Positions 6,360 through 16,106 of a DNA stretch of 64,000 bases are shown here, one piece after another; within the stretch, counting starts at the first letter, position 1, and the number at the start of each line of letters is the position of its first letter. The notes below the pieces were generated by a model. That model did not search any database. It was not told where the DNA came from and saw only the letters and a program-made list of their open reading frames with translations. The stretch comes from an uncultured Lachnospiraceae bacterium (GTDB lineage Bacteria; Bacillota; Clostridia; Lachnospirales; Lachnospiraceae), in contig CAMVPR010000012.1 of assembly GCA_947169385.1 (NCBI GenBank), positions 1 through 64,000 of the forward strand. Direction: 5' to 3'. A program made the position numbers and the translations under genes.

Positions 6360-7769
6360 ATGAAAGAGAAGACAAGAGTAGAGGATGTCGATAGAAGTAT
6401 CTATGACATTAAGAATAAGGATTTAGACGCATATAAGTTTCAATCGGGTCTTGATCAGGATGTAGTATTACAGCTTTCTTACGAGAAGAATGATCCTAAG
6501 TGGATGAGGTCTTTTAGACTTAGATGTCTTGAGATGTTTAACGAAATGAACATGCCACAGTGGGGACCTGCTATTGATGGACTTGATATGGATAACATAG
6601 TTACCTATGTAAGACCTAAAGACAACAAGATGGTGGCTGATTGGGATGAAGTTCCTGATGAGATTAAGAGTACATTTGAGAGACTGGGTATTCCTCAAGC
6701 TGAACGAGAGGCGTTGGCCGGTGTTGGTGCTCAATACGATTCGGAGCTCGTTTATCATAACCTTAAGGAAGAAGTTAAGCAGCAAGGAGTTATCTATTCT
6801 GATTTAGAGAGCGCCTTGCACGGCGAGTATGCGGATATGATAAGAGATCATTTTATGAAACTCGTCCCTCCTAATGATCATAAATTCGCTGCGCTTCACG
6901 GAGCAGTGTGGTCCGGAGGATCGTTCGTATATGTTCCACCCGGAGTTAAGGTTGAGATACCATTACAATCTTATTTCAGACTGAATGCACCGGGTGCGGG
7001 ACAGTTTGAGCACACCTTGATTATTGTTGATGAAGGCGCAGATCTTCATTTTATTGAGGGTTGTTCAGCTCCTAAGTATAACATTGCCAATCTTCATGCG
7101 GGATGTGTTGAACTGTTCGTTGGTAAGAATGCCAAGATGAGATACTCGACCATAGAGAACTGGTCTAAGAACATGTATAATCTAAATACCAAGAAGGCAA
7201 GAGTTGAAGAAGGAGGTTCGGTAGAGTGGATATCAGGATCATTCGGATCACATGTATCGTATCTTTATCCGACCAGCGTGCTTGCCGGAAGAGGTGCAAG
7301 TTCTGAGTTTACCGGTGTTACGTTCTCGGGTGGTGGACAGGATCTTGATACAGGTTGTAAGGCTATTCACCTTGCTCCTGATACAACTTCATTTGTCAAC
7401 ACAAGATCAATATCTAAAGATGGCGGTAAGAATACATTTAGAAGCAGTATAGTTGTTATGCCTGAGGCTAAGAATTCTAAAGCTGCTGTTTCTTGTGAGT
7501 CTTTGATGCTTGATAGTATCTCAAGGTCTGATACGATTCCTGCGATGGATATAAGAACCAAGGATGCAGATATCGGACATGAAGCCAAGATTGGTAAGAT
7601 TTCTGATGATGCGGTGTTCTATCTTATGAGCAGAGGTTTGTCGGAGGAGGAAGCTAAGGCTTTGATTGTAAGTGGATTTGCCGATAATGTTTCCAAAGAG
7701 CTTCCGCTTGAGTATGCGGTTGAGATGAATAATCTTATAAGACTTGAGATGATTGGTTCTATCGGATAA
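6360..7769 (+). CDS. sufB: Fe-S cluster assembly scaffold SufB
   Basis: The 469-residue protein is SufB, the scaffold on which the [4Fe-4S] cluster is built with SufC and SufD. Typical segments are present: the SGLDQDVVLQLS region near the N-terminus, WSGGSFVYVPPGVKVE in the middle, and the beta-helix core ending MSRGLSEEEAKALIVSGF. Length equals that of other SufB proteins. It starts 17 bases after sufC with AGAGGATTG as the ribosome-binding site. No missing block or frameshift is seen. Confidence 0.96.
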   Translation: MKEKTRVEDVDRSIYDIKNKDLDAYKFQSGLDQDVVLQLSYEKNDPKWMRSFRLRCLEMFNEMNMPQWGPAIDGLDMDNIVTYVRPKDNKMVADWDEVPDEIKSTFERLGIPQAEREALAGVGAQYDSELVYHNLKEEVKQQGVIYSDLESALHGEYADMIRDHFMKLVPPNDHKFAALHGAVWSGGSFVYVPPGVKVEIPLQSYFRLNAPGAGQFEHTLIIVDEGADLHFIEGCSAPKYNIANLHAGCVELFVGKNAKMRYSTIENWSKNMYNLNTKKARVEEGGSVEWISGSFGSHVSYLYPTSVLAGRGASSEFTGVTFSGGGQDLDTGCKAIHLAPDTTSFVNTRSISKDGGKNTFRSSIVVMPEAKNSKAAVSCESLMLDSISRSDTIPAMDIRTKDADIGHEAKIGKISDDAVFYLMSRGLSEEEAKALIVSGFADNVSKELPLEYAVEMNNLIRLEMIGSIG

Positions 7770-7810
7770 CATTTGATAGATGTCTAATATTATAAAAAGG
7801 TTGGTGCAAT

Positions 7811-8920
7811 ATGATAGTTAAGATAGAAGGAAATCATTTGCCGAAAGAGACGTGGAACAGGCTTGATGTCAATATTGCTGAGATTGATTGCCTTCCGGAT
7901 TTTTCGGGCAAAGATATTGATGTGCTTGAGATAGAAGGGTGGACTCAAGGAAGGTTTGGCTCTAAGTATCATGAAGATCTTTCGCCAAGAGATACCGACG
8001 AGATTCGTGCTCTTTCTAAAAAAGGCGAGATATTTAGTGGTGTTGGTCCTGAGGTTGACAAGCTGATTGTTGCCAATAGAATTAAGTCGTATCGATTTCA
8101 AACTGCAACTAAGAATCCTAAGCCACTTATTATTAATCTTGAGTATTTGAGTGGAAGTGCTGATTTTACACCTGTTGAGATAGTTGTAGAAGATGACGCA
8201 GAAGCCGTTGTTATTGAGCAGATTACTGCTAAGAAAGTTGTTCATAGCATGGCCGGCGCACAGATTAAGTTTAAGATTGGTAAGAATTCTAAGGTTACAT
8301 TTGTTCAAGTTCAAGACATTGACAGCAATATGATATTTATCAATGATGTCGGTGCTGTTCAGCAGGAGGATTCAGAGTTCAACGTTATAACAGCGATTAT
8401 ATCAGGCGGAACAACCTACTATGGATGTCAGAGCAATCTTTACGGCAAGAGAGCTAAGTATAATCATGACATTGGATATATGGTTAAAGGTGACGAGAAG
8501 CTTGATATGAATATTGTTGCTGAACATATAGCCAAGAAGACCGAAGCTTCTATTCACGCTGAGGGCGTGCTTAGAGATAATGCATATAAGGTCTTTAGAA
8601 GTACTGTTGATTTCAATGCAGGTTGTACGGCGTCTGTTGGTGAAGAGAGAGAGAATGTGCTTCTTATGGATGACACGGTTATCAACAAGACTGTGCCTTT
8701 GATTCTTTGTGATGAAGAGGATGTTGAGGGTGCGCATGGTGGTACAATCGGACGACTTGATGATGAGACTTTGTTTTATATGATGTCAAGAGGTATGACC
8801 AAGGAAGAAGTGTACCAAAAGATTGCAAATGCAAGACTTGATGCAGTTGTTAACAAGATACCTGTTCCTGAGGTAAGAGACTGGTGGATTAACAGATTAC
8901 ATCCTGAAGAGGAAGAATAG
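7811..8920 (+). CDS. sufD: Fe-S cluster assembly protein SufD
   Basis: The 369-residue protein is the SufD partner of SufB. It shares the C-terminal beta-helix and the end motif MMSRGMTKEEVYQKIANARL, where SufB has MSRGLSEEEA. A central segment (TTYYGCQSNLYGKRAKYNHD) and DDTVINKTVPLILCDEEDVEGAHG are family-typical. The N-terminus is shorter and more variable than in SufB, as usual for SufD. It lies 41 bases after sufB and one base before sufS. Confidence 0.93.
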   Translation: MIVKIEGNHLPKETWNRLDVNIAEIDCLPDFSGKDIDVLEIEGWTQGRFGSKYHEDLSPRDTDEIRALSKKGEIFSGVGPEVDKLIVANRIKSYRFQTATKNPKPLIINLEYLSGSADFTPVEIVVEDDAEAVVIEQITAKKVVHSMAGAQIKFKIGKNSKVTFVQVQDIDSNMIFINDVGAVQQEDSEFNVITAIISGGTTYYGCQSNLYGKRAKYNHDIGYMVKGDEKLDMNIVAEHIAKKTEASIHAEGVLRDNAYKVFRSTVDFNAGCTASVGEERENVLLMDDTVINKTVPLILCDEEDVEGAHGGTIGRLDDETLFYMMSRGMTKEEVYQKIANARLDAVVNKIPVPEVRDWWINRLHPEEEE

Positions 8921-8921
8921 T

Positions 8922-10142
8922 ATGAATGATTACGAGTTGAATCTAAGAAAAGATTTTCCGATACTGAACGATGATTACGCATATCTTGACAATGCGGCTA
9001 CATCCCAGAAGCCTTTAAGTGTTATCAATGCAGTTGAAGAGTATTATAGAACTTCTAATGCCAATCCGCTTAGAGGTATATATGATTTAAGCGTATCGGC
9101 GACCGAGAAGTACGAGTCTGCAAGACTCAGTGTTAAGAAATTTATCAACGCTTCTAAGAAGGCGGAGATTGTTTTTACAAGAAATGCAACAGAGAGCGTT
9201 AATCTGGTCGCTTATTCTTATGGAATGAGCTTCATTAACGAGGGCGATGAGATTATTGTCAGCATATTAGAGCATCACAGCAATATGCTTCCATGGCAGA
9301 ATGTCGCTAAGGCAAAGAACGCTACGTTGAAGTACCTGTACTGTGATGAGAATGGTGTAATTAATCCTAGTGATCTTGAAGAATTAATTACTGATAAGAC
9401 GGCTTTGGTTGCAATTACACAGGTGTCCAATGTTATAGGAAGGACCAATGACATTAAAGCGTTTGCCAAGATTGCACACGAACACGGTGCGGTAATTTTG
9501 TGCGACGGTGCTCAGAGTGTGCCTCATATGAAGGTTGATGTAACGGATTTGGATGTTGATTTTCTTGCTTTTTCGGGACACAAGATGCTTGCACCTATGG
9601 GAATAGGAGTGCTTTACGGTAAGAGTGAGCTTCTTAAGAAGATGCCTCCGTTCCTTTATGGTGGAGAGATGATTGAGAGTGTTACCGTTGACGGTGCTAC
9701 ATTTGCAAGGATACCTACTAAGTTTGAGGCAGGTACGGTAAATGTCGGAGGTGCCGTAGGTTTAGAAGCAGCCATTAATTACATCAACAATATTACCATG
9801 GATGAGATTGTTAAGAGAGAGAACGAGCTGACTGAGTATGCTATTAATCAAATGAGAGATATTAACCATCTTACCGTTATCGGAAGCGATGATCCTTATA
9901 ATCATCATGGTATAATTACATTTGACATAGATGACTGTCACCCTCATGATGTTGCGGATATATTGGGTGGATTAGGTGTTGATGTCAGAGCGGGTCATCA
10001 CTGTGCACAGCCTCTCTTAAAGCATATAGGACATCCGGTTACAACAAGAGCAAGTATTGCGTTTTACAATGTTAGAGAGGATATTGACAGGTTTATTGAT
10101 GCCTTAAAAGGAGTTAGGAGGACGTTAGGTTATGGAGAATAA
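8922..10142 (+). CDS. sufS: Cysteine desulfurase SufS
   Basis: The 406-residue PLP enzyme removes sulfur from cysteine for Fe-S assembly. Lys221 in SGHKM is the PLP lysine; Cys361 in RAGHHCAQPLL is the catalytic cysteine in the short loop typical of class II (SufS) desulfurases. Other landmarks are YLDNAATSQKP at the N-terminus and ILCDGAQSVPH. It starts one base after the sufD stop and overlaps sufU by 11 bases, so production of desulfurase and acceptor is coupled. Confidence 0.96.
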   Translation: MNDYELNLRKDFPILNDDYAYLDNAATSQKPLSVINAVEEYYRTSNANPLRGIYDLSVSATEKYESARLSVKKFINASKKAEIVFTRNATESVNLVAYSYGMSFINEGDEIIVSILEHHSNMLPWQNVAKAKNATLKYLYCDENGVINPSDLEELITDKTALVAITQVSNVIGRTNDIKAFAKIAHEHGAVILCDGAQSVPHMKVDVTDLDVDFLAFSGHKMLAPMGIGVLYGKSELLKKMPPFLYGGEMIESVTVDGATFARIPTKFEAGTVNVGGAVGLEAAINYINNITMDEIVKRENELTEYAINQMRDINHLTVIGSDDPYNHHGIITFDIDDCHPHDVADILGGLGVDVRAGHHCAQPLLKHIGHPVTTRASIAFYNVREDIDRFIDALKGVRRTLGYGE

Positions 10143-10575
10143 GACAATTTATACAGAGATTATTACTGACCATAATGTTGATCCTTATCATAAGCACGAG
10201 CTTGAGGGTGCTAATCTTATTCTTGAGGGAGTTAATCCGTCTTGCGGAGATGATATTACGCTTTCTCTTAAGGTTGAGGATGATGTAGTTGTAGACGGAG
10301 CCTATCAGGGAGTTGGATGCGCAATATCACAGGCTTCTGCGGATATTATGCTTGACCTTGTTATAGGCAAAACTAAAGAGCAGGCGCTTAGACTGTCAGA
10401 GCTTTTTCTTAACATGATCAGAAGTGAGATTACCGATGATGAATTAGAAGAGTTAGAGGAAGCGGGACTTTTAAAGGACATTGCTCATAACCCCAGTAGA
10501 ACCAAGTGTGCCGTCTTGGGATGGAGGACACTTAGAGAGATGTTTGGCGTGGAGTTTGAATACGAAGAAGAATAA
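10132..10575 (+). CDS. sufU: Sulfur-transfer zinc protein SufU
   Basis: The 147-residue SufU-type protein accepts persulfide sulfur from SufS in Gram-positive bacteria. The zinc ligands are visible: Cys38 with Asp40 (NPSCGDD), Cys63 (GVGCAISQAS) and Cys near 125 (RTKCAVLGW). Its length and the presence of the ~18-residue insert before the last Cys mark it as SufU rather than IscU. It closes the operon. Confidence 0.94.
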   Translation: MENKTIYTEIITDHNVDPYHKHELEGANLILEGVNPSCGDDITLSLKVEDDVVVDGAYQGVGCAISQASADIMLDLVIGKTKEQALRLSELFLNMIRSEITDDELEELEEAGLLKDIAHNPSRTKCAVLGWRTLREMFGVEFEYEEE

Positions 10576-10582
10576 AATTCTG

Positions 10583-10611
10583 TTTACATTTTCATTTATA
10601 AATGATACAAT
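10583..10611 (+). promoter_or_regulatory. Promoter of rho
   Basis: TTTACA, 17 bases, TACAAT, beginning 8 bases after sufU. Transcripts starting near 10618 would carry a ~170-base leader before rho. Confidence 0.65.
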
Positions 10612-10624
10612 CCTTGTATATTCG

Positions 10625-10660
10625 ATTCTCGGATGTGCGAGGATTTTCTTATTTTATTTC
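10625..10660 (+). terminator. Hairpin with T-run in the rho leader / after sufU
   Basis: ATTCTCG-GATGTG-CGAGGAT is followed by TTTTCTTATTTTATTT. It ends suf read-through and also lies at the very 5' end of a transcript from the 10583 promoter, where it could attenuate rho. No further structure was recognised in 10661-10789. Confidence 0.65.
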
Positions 10661-10789
10661 CCTATAGAAAGATTATTAACTTATATTAGTCATGTTTGTT
10701 ATGATGTCTTACGCCTATTTTCAGGCACTTTCATAGTGAAAAGTTTGTATTTATATTTGCATTTTTATATTTAAAGAGAGGTTAACTAT

Positions 10790-12370
10790 ATGGATTATCA
10801 ATCTATGCTTATTACCGAGCTTAAAGCGATTGCTAAGGAGCGAGGAATCAAGGGTGTGTCAGGAACTAAGAAAGCTGAGTTAGTTGGTATTCTTGAAGAG
10901 TTTGATAAGAAGAATGCACCTAAGAAGGAAGTTAAGGCTGAGCCTAAGAAGTCTGTTAAGAAGACTCCTGTTAAAGAAGAAGTTAAGGTTAATAAAGACA
11001 CCGCTAAATCAGGGCCTAAGCAAGATAATGTTAAGACAGACACAGGTAAAGCAGAACAGGTTAAGGATAAGAAAGATTTCCAGCCTAAGAAGGTATTTGC
11101 CAAAGAATCTGTTAGAAGAGAAGGCAATGTTAAGTTCCAGCAAGGTAAGCAGCGAGATGAGCGAGTTAAGAAGGAAGCTAAGCCACATGATGCTTCGGAA
11201 GAATTCAGACAGCGTAAAGAAGAGCAACTGAAGGCTTTGGATAGTGGTGAGACGGCTCATGGCATTTTAGAGATTATGCCTGAGGGATTCGGGTTTATCA
11301 GAAGTGAGAATTATCTTCCGGGTGAGAATGATGTCTACGTTTCTCCGTCTACCATAAGATATCTTAATCTTAGAACAGGAGATATGCTTACCGGAAGTAA
11401 GAAGATTAAGTCACCTACAGAGAAGTATTCCGCTCTTTTAAGAGTGACTTCCGTTAACGGATTCAATCCTGAGGATGCGAGAAGGCGTATTAGATTTGAA
11501 GATTTGACTCCTATTTTCCCAGATGAGAGGATTAAGCTTGAGAATGAGTATTGCAACAAGCTTCCTATGCGTATTGTTGACTTGTTATCGCCTGTGGGTA
11601 AGGGACAGCGTGGCATGATTGTTTCTCCTCCTAAGGCTGGTAAGACCACACTGCTAAAGCAGATTGCTAAGAGTGTCAGTACGAAATACCCTGACATGGT
11701 TCTTATTGTTCTTTTGATTGACGAGCGTCCTGAGGAGGTTACTGACTTTAAGGAATCAATAGATAATGAAGATGTTGATGTTATCTATTCAACATTTGAC
11801 GAATTACCTGAGCATCATAAGAGAGTGTCTGAGATGGTATTAGAGAGAGCTAAGAGGCTTGTTGAACACGGTAAGGATGTAATGATTCTTCTTGACTCGA
11901 TTACGAGGCTTGCAAGGGCGTATAACCTCACTGTTACTCCATCCGGAAGAACGTTGTCCGGAGGTCTTGATCCTGCTGCTCTTCACATGCCTAAGAAGTT
12001 CTTTGGTGCTGCACGTAATATGAGAAATGGTGGAAGCCTTACCATTCTTGCTACTGCGCTTGTTGATACAGGAAGCCGTATGGATGATGTTGTATTTGAG
12101 GAGTTTAAGGGAACCGGTAATATGGAGCTTGTTCTTGATAGAGCGCTCTCCGAGAGAAGGATATTCCCGGCTATAGATATTAACAAGTCCGGAACAAGAA
12201 GAGATGACCTTCTGTTATCTGATGTTGAACAGAAGATTGCAACAGCGCTTCATCGAGAGATGACCAAGGGCAAGGCAGAGGCTACTGTAGAAGAGATTCT
12301 TAAGGTGTTCCAGCGAACCAAGAATAATCAGCAATTTATTGATGTTGTAACACAATTACTAAAATTATAA
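10790..12370 (+). CDS. rho: Transcription termination factor Rho
   Basis: The 526-residue hexameric RNA helicase ends transcription at Rho-dependent sites. An N-terminal SAP-like helix pair ([23 protein letters not shown]) is followed by a long Lys/Glu/Gln-rich insert (about 40-145), then the cold-shock-like RNA-binding domain ([20 protein letters not shown], from ~156). Walker [15 protein letters not shown] lies near 280. The insert makes it about 100 residues longer than E. coli Rho; such inserts are common in Clostridia and Actinobacteria. The start at 10790 follows AAGAGAGG. rpmE follows, as in B. subtilis. Confidence 0.97.
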   Translation: MDYQSMLITELKAIAKERGIKGVSGTKKAELVGILEEFDKKNAPKKEVKAEPKKSVKKTPVKEEVKVNKDTAKSGPKQDNVKTDTGKAEQVKDKKDFQPKKVFAKESVRREGNVKFQQGKQRDERVKKEAKPHDASEEFRQRKEEQLKALDSGETAHGILEIMPEGFGFIRSENYLPGENDVYVSPSTIRYLNLRTGDMLTGSKKIKSPTEKYSALLRVTSVNGFNPEDARRRIRFEDLTPIFPDERIKLENEYCNKLPMRIVDLLSPVGKGQRGMIVSPPKAGKTTLLKQIAKSVSTKYPDMVLIVLLIDERPEEVTDFKESIDNEDVDVIYSTFDELPEHHKRVSEMVLERAKRLVEHGKDVMILLDSITRLARAYNLTVTPSGRTLSGGLDPAALHMPKKFFGAARNMRNGGSLTILATALVDTGSRMDDVVFEEFKGTGNMELVLDRALSERRIFPAIDINKSGTRRDDLLLSDVEQKIATALHREMTKGKAEATVEEILKVFQRTKNNQQFIDVVTQLLKL

Positions 12371-12377
12371 TTTTTAC

Positions 12378-12406
12378 TTGCATTTGCCGAAATGATATGT
12401 TACAAT
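12378..12406 (+). promoter_or_regulatory. Promoter of rpmE
   Basis: TTGCAT, 17 bases, TACAAT, 8 bases after the rho stop codon. Confidence 0.7.
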
Positions 12407-12412
12407 ATTCAA

Positions 12413-12539
12413 GCTGTTTGTGATTGGAGTCACAGACGTTAAGATAAGAATAGAAGCGACGCGAGAGCCGGAAGGTCTCATTTTCGAGCGCTACGCCGTT
12501 TTGGATTGTCGGAATATTATTATTAGAGAGGTGAATATC
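12413..12539 (+). promoter_or_regulatory. rpmE 5' leader, possible L31 autoregulatory RNA
   Basis: The ~125-base leader between the promoter and rpmE is G+C-richer than its surroundings and contains short stems (GAGA/TCTC around CCGGAAGG; GTGATTGGAGTCAC). Structured L31 leaders are known in Firmicutes, where L31 may bind its own mRNA. Assignment to that family is inference from position; I could not match a consensus. Confidence 0.35.
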
Positions 12540-12740
12540 ATGAGACAGGGAATCCATCCAGAGTATTACCAGGCAACTGTAACTTGTAACTGTGGTAACA
12601 CATTCGTAACAGGATCTACTAAACCAGAGATCCACGTCGAGATTTGTTCTAAGTGCCATCAGTTCTACACAGGTCAGCAGAAGGCTACTAAAGCTCGTGG
12701 ACGTATTGAGCAGTTCAATCGTAAGTACGGCACGAAGTAA
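12540..12740 (+). CDS. rpmE: Large ribosomal subunit protein bL31 (zinc form)
   Basis: The 66-residue protein is bL31. The zinc-type CxC...CxxC pattern is present ([19 protein letters not shown]), so this is the zinc-containing form rather than the zinc-free YtiA type. The start at 12540 is preferred because GAGAGGTG lies 8 bases upstream; an open frame extends back into the leader but is not expected to be used. A terminator follows. Confidence 0.97.
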   Translation: MRQGIHPEYYQATVTCNCGNTFVTGSTKPEIHVEICSKCHQFYTGQQKATKARGRIEQFNRKYGTK

Positions 12741-12758
12741 TACAAGACGTATTTTGGA

Positions 12759-12788
12759 CAGGCTGAAGTGTTGCTTCAGCCTGTTTTT
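12759..12788 (+). terminator. Terminator after rpmE
   Basis: CAGGCTGAAG-TGTTG-CTTCAGCCTG, a perfect 10-base stem, then TTTTT. Confidence 0.92.
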
Positions 12789-12807
12789 CGTTGTGAAAGG
12801 ATAATTC

Positions 12808-13719
12808 ATGAAAAGGACTATGATTGGTGGTCAGGCTCTCTTTGAGGGTGTTATGATGAAGAATAACGATGTTTATTCAACTGCAATTAGAAAGCCTGAC
12901 GGTGAGATTGAAGTTAAGACTACTGATTATGTAGCTTTGGTTGATAGATTTAAACTTAAGAAGGTTCCTATCCTAAGAGGAATATTTATATTCCTAGATT
13001 CGATGATAATCGGAATGAAGACTCTTACTTATTCTACGGAGTTTATTGAGGAAGAAGAGGTTAAAGAGCAGTCTAAAGCTAAAGAAGGGATTGTTATAGC
13101 GGGTTCGCTGCTGCTTTCATTTGCACTTGCATTGATTCTGTTCTTAGCGTTACCTAATCTTGCGGCTGAGTTTATTAAGAAGTTCACAGATAATAATGTG
13201 ATTTTTGCACTTGTTGAGGGTGTTTTAAGACTTATAATATTCTTTATATATGTGTGGGCAATCTCCAATATGAATGAGATTAAGAGATTCTTTCAGTATC
13301 ATGGAGCTGAGCACAAGACGATTAATTGCCTTGAGGCAGGAGACGAGCTTACCCCTGAGAATGTTATTAAGCATTCCAGATTTCATAAGAGATGCGGTAC
13401 AACATTTGTCGTATGGGTGCTTATTATCAGTATTATATTTTTTGCTTTTATTAATGCAGATTCTAAGGTGCTAGAGCTCTTATATAGATTCTTACTTATT
13501 CCTGTGATTGCGGGTGTGTCATATGAATTCATAAGATACGCCGGACTTCACAACAATGTATGCGTAAGGATTTTTAGTGTTCCGGGATTCCTTGTTCAGA
13601 GACTTACCACTAAAGAGCCTGATATTGAGATGGCAGAGGTTGCCATTCGTTCGGTTGAGGCGGTTCTTGATTGGAAGGAATATCAAGAGGCAATGAGGAA
13701 CAACGAGATAGAGGATTGA
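12808..13719 (+). CDS. DUF1385 membrane protein (YqhQ-like)
   Basis: The 303-residue protein belongs to DUF1385 (B. subtilis YqhQ). The N-terminal signature GGQALFEGVMMKN and the FFQYHGAEHKTINC segment with HKRCGTTF are diagnostic. Four hydrophobic segments (about 93-118, 130-155, 205-225, 228-248) place it in the membrane. The conserved His and Cys residues could bind metal (inference); no biochemical function is known. It sits between rpmE and prmC, a common arrangement in Clostridia, with only 4 bases to prmC. Confidence 0.88.
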   Translation: MKRTMIGGQALFEGVMMKNNDVYSTAIRKPDGEIEVKTTDYVALVDRFKLKKVPILRGIFIFLDSMIIGMKTLTYSTEFIEEEEVKEQSKAKEGIVIAGSLLLSFALALILFLALPNLAAEFIKKFTDNNVIFALVEGVLRLIIFFIYVWAISNMNEIKRFFQYHGAEHKTINCLEAGDELTPENVIKHSRFHKRCGTTFVVWVLIISIIFFAFINADSKVLELLYRFLLIPVIAGVSYEFIRYAGLHNNVCVRIFSVPGFLVQRLTTKEPDIEMAEVAIRSVEAVLDWKEYQEAMRNNEIED

Positions 13720-13723
13720 TATT

Positions 13724-14599
13724 ATGACGTTTCAAGAGATTCTAAAAAATGCAGAAATAAGGCTTCTTGACGCCGGCATAGAGGAATACAAGTCTGACGC
13801 GTGGCTTTTGTTTTCGAATATATACGACATGGATAGAGTCGAGTTTATGATGAATTGTCTTGATTACGAGAAGAGTGATCCCGATCCGTTAGCATTTGAC
13901 AGACTTAACGAAGCTATTGACAGAAGGATTGAGCACGTTCCGGTTCAATATATTACAAATGTTCAGAATTTCTACGGATATGATTATTATGTGGATGAAC
14001 ATGTGCTTATACCGAGGCAAGATACTGAGGTTGTTGTTGAGTGTGTGATTAATACTTTACAGGCTTATATGCTTGATAAGAATCTTATCACTATCCCTGC
14101 TGTTCTTGACATGTGTACAGGTTCCGGCTGCATTGCGATTACTCTTTCTAAGGAGCTTAATATAGATAATGTATATGCGAGTGATATCTCGCCTGATGCG
14201 TTAGATGTTGCAAGGCGCAATAATGCATCCCTCAATGCAAATGTTAACTTTATTGAGAGTGATATGTTTAGTGAGTTAGGTAACCTGAAGAACAGTTTAG
14301 ATGCGATTGTGTCTAATCCGCCTTATATTAAGAGCGAGGTTATCGAGACTCTTGATCAAGAAGTTAGACTTAATGAGCCGAGACTTGCACTTGATGGAAG
14401 CGAGGACGGACTTAGGTTTTATAGAATTATTGTAGAAAATGCTTGTGATTATCTTAAAGAAGGCGGTTTGCTGTTCTTTGAGATTGGGTATGATCAGGGC
14501 GAGGAGGTTAGTGCACTGATGATAGAACATGGATTTTTGGATGTTAGAGTGGTTAAAGACCTTGCCGGGCTTGATAGAGTATGTTTCGGACATTTGTAG
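13724..14599 (+). CDS. prmC: Peptide chain release factor N5-glutamine methyltransferase PrmC
   Basis: The 291-residue SAM-dependent methyltransferase modifies the Gln of the GGQ motif in release factors. An N-terminal helical domain is followed by the Rossmann domain with DMCTGSGCIAI (SAM binding) and the catalytic NPPY (residues 198-201). IPRQDTEVVVE is the family-typical linker. It is next to prfA, its substrate gene, though a ~360-base repeat-filled gap separates them. Confidence 0.95.
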   Translation: MTFQEILKNAEIRLLDAGIEEYKSDAWLLFSNIYDMDRVEFMMNCLDYEKSDPDPLAFDRLNEAIDRRIEHVPVQYITNVQNFYGYDYYVDEHVLIPRQDTEVVVECVINTLQAYMLDKNLITIPAVLDMCTGSGCIAITLSKELNIDNVYASDISPDALDVARRNNASLNANVNFIESDMFSELGNLKNSLDAIVSNPPYIKSEVIETLDQEVRLNEPRLALDGSEDGLRFYRIIVENACDYLKEGGLLFFEIGYDQGEEVSALMIEHGFLDVRVVKDLAGLDRVCFGHL

Positions 14600-14659
14600 C
14601 GTAGGATATTCATTAAGAGGGACGCTGCAATTGATATATTGTTAGTTTGGATAATTGGG

Positions 14660-14803
14660 CAAGCGTGATATATAGCTTTTATGCAGACACGCTTTCGCTC
14701 CGTCTCGACGTAATGGTACTAAATTCGTGCTACGCTAAAGCTTGCACTCGTTAAGTACCAACGTCTCGCTAAGGTCTGCATTACAAAGCTATATACACGC
14801 TTG
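14660..14803. repeat. Large nested inverted repeat
   Basis: Arms 14660-14688 (CAAGCGTGATATATAGC...) and 14774-14803 are inverted copies of about 29 bases with a few differences. A second, inner inverted repeat (GGTACTAAATTCGTGC against GCACTCGTTAAGTACC) sits in the middle. Together they can form one long branched hairpin. There is no coding frame; it resembles dispersed palindromic intergenic elements. Confidence 0.8.
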
Positions 14804-14830
14804 GGATGCTGGATTAACTTGAATATAAAT

Positions 14831-14861
14831 ATCCCACTCAGGGTGGCGGAGCCACCGGGAT
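14831..14861. repeat. GC-rich hairpin
   Basis: GGTGGC-GGA-GCCACC with outer ATCCC/GGGAT arms. There is no T-run, so a terminator is unlikely; it is part of the repeat-rich gap before prfA. Confidence 0.65.
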
Positions 14862-14878
14862 GTGGTTTATATATCATG

Positions 14879-14905
14879 TCATCCTGAGCGAAGCGAAGGA
14901 TCTTT
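14879..14905 (+). repeat. Copy of the TCATCCTGAGCGAAG intergenic repeat
   Basis: TCATCCTGAGCGAAGCGAAG and the following GATCTTT are a second copy of the element at 4998-5029, and close to the inverse of 4896-4920. The two loci share no gene context, so this is a dispersed repeat. Confidence 0.75.
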
Positions 14906-14932
14906 GACTTTCGAAAAAAGTCAATATATATT
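14904..14932 (+). promoter_or_regulatory. Probable promoter of prfA
   Basis: TTGACT, 17 bases, TATATT. The -35 box is also one arm of a TTGACTT/AAGTCAA inverted repeat (14904-14924). Confidence 0.5.
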
Positions 14933-14960
14933 GTAGATTGATTTTATATGGAGGTATAAT

Positions 14961-16034
14961 ATGGACGCACTTGATAGATTGCAGGATGTGGAAGGAAGAT
15001 ATGAAGTTATAATGGGCGAGATTTCTCAGCCTGATGTTGTAAATGATACAGAGAGATACACTAAACTTATGAAAGAGCAGGCTGATTTAGAGCCTATTGT
15101 TACCAAGTATCAGGAGTACAAGAAGGCACAGGAGACGATTGAAGACAGCCTTGCGATGCTTGAAGAAGAGTCAGACGAAGATATGAAGGAAATGCTTAAA
15201 GAGGAATTAAGCACTGCAAGAGAAGATGTTGAGAGACTCGAGAATGATCTTAAGGTGTTGCTTCTTCCTAAGGATCCTAATGACGATAAGAATATATTTG
15301 TTGAGATAAGAGCCGGTGCCGGCGGTGATGAGGCTGCTCTTTTTGCCGGAGAGATTGCCAAGATGTATCAGAGCTACGCCTCTAAGAATCACTGGAAGGC
15401 GCAGACCATATCATTCAGTGAAAATGGAATCGGCGGCTTTAAGGAGCTTGTGTTTACCGTTAACGGTAACAGCGTATATTCTAAGATGAAGTACGAGAGC
15501 GGAGTGCACAGAGTTCAGCGTATTCCTCAGACTGAGTCGCAGGGACGTATTCATACTTCTACTGTTACTGTTGCTATTATGCCGGAGGCAGAGGATGTTG
15601 ATGTAGATATCGATATGAATGATGTAAGAATCGATGTGTTCAGGGCATCAGGTAATGGTGGTCAGTGTGTCAATACCACAGATTCCGCTGTTCGTATCAC
15701 TCATATACCGACCGGTATAGTGGTTTCGTGTCAGGATGAGAAGTCACAGATTAAGAATAAAGAGAAGGGTATGAAGGTTCTTAGATCTCGTATTCTTGAT
15801 ATGCGTATGCAAGAGAAGCAGTCTAAGGAAGCGGCCGAGAGAAAGAGCCAGGTCGGTACAGGTGACAGAGCCGAGAAGATAAGAACTTATAACTTCCCAC
15901 AGGGACGTGTCACCGACCACAGAATCAAATTTACTTCTCACAGACTTGACGCAATCCTTGGCGGAGATTTGGATGAGATTATTGATGCGCTTATTGCGGC
16001 AGATCAGGCTGCTAAGTTAGCTAATATGGAATAA
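14961..16034 (+). CDS. prfA: Peptide chain release factor 1
   Basis: The 357-residue RF1 ends translation at UAA and UAG. The peptidyl-hydrolysis motif GGQ is near residues 232-235 in [17 protein letters not shown], followed by ITHIPTG. The stop-codon-reading region is in the middle, and the C-terminus ([17 protein letters not shown]) is RF1-typical. GGAGG lies 8 bases before the start. The GGQ glutamine is the target of PrmC encoded upstream. Confidence 0.97.
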   Translation: MDALDRLQDVEGRYEVIMGEISQPDVVNDTERYTKLMKEQADLEPIVTKYQEYKKAQETIEDSLAMLEEESDEDMKEMLKEELSTAREDVERLENDLKVLLLPKDPNDDKNIFVEIRAGAGGDEAALFAGEIAKMYQSYASKNHWKAQTISFSENGIGGFKELVFTVNGNSVYSKMKYESGVHRVQRIPQTESQGRIHTSTVTVAIMPEAEDVDVDIDMNDVRIDVFRASGNGGQCVNTTDSAVRITHIPTGIVVSCQDEKSQIKNKEKGMKVLRSRILDMRMQEKQSKEAAERKSQVGTGDRAEKIRTYNFPQGRVTDHRIKFTSHRLDAILGGDLDEIIDALIAADQAAKLANME

Positions 16035-16106
16035 ATGGTCTAATATTAAAATATAATTATGATTTTGACCCTAGTGCCATTGGAGCGTGGGATTTGAGGG
16101 TGTGAT

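Noticed and set aside
10481..10774. 97-codon frame across the sufU end and rho leader
   Set aside because: It is out of frame in sufU and runs through the promoter and hairpin; composition is non-coding.
12420..12539. N-terminal extension of rpmE
   Set aside because: bL31 proteins start at MRQGIHP; the extension lies in the leader and lacks a ribosome-binding site.
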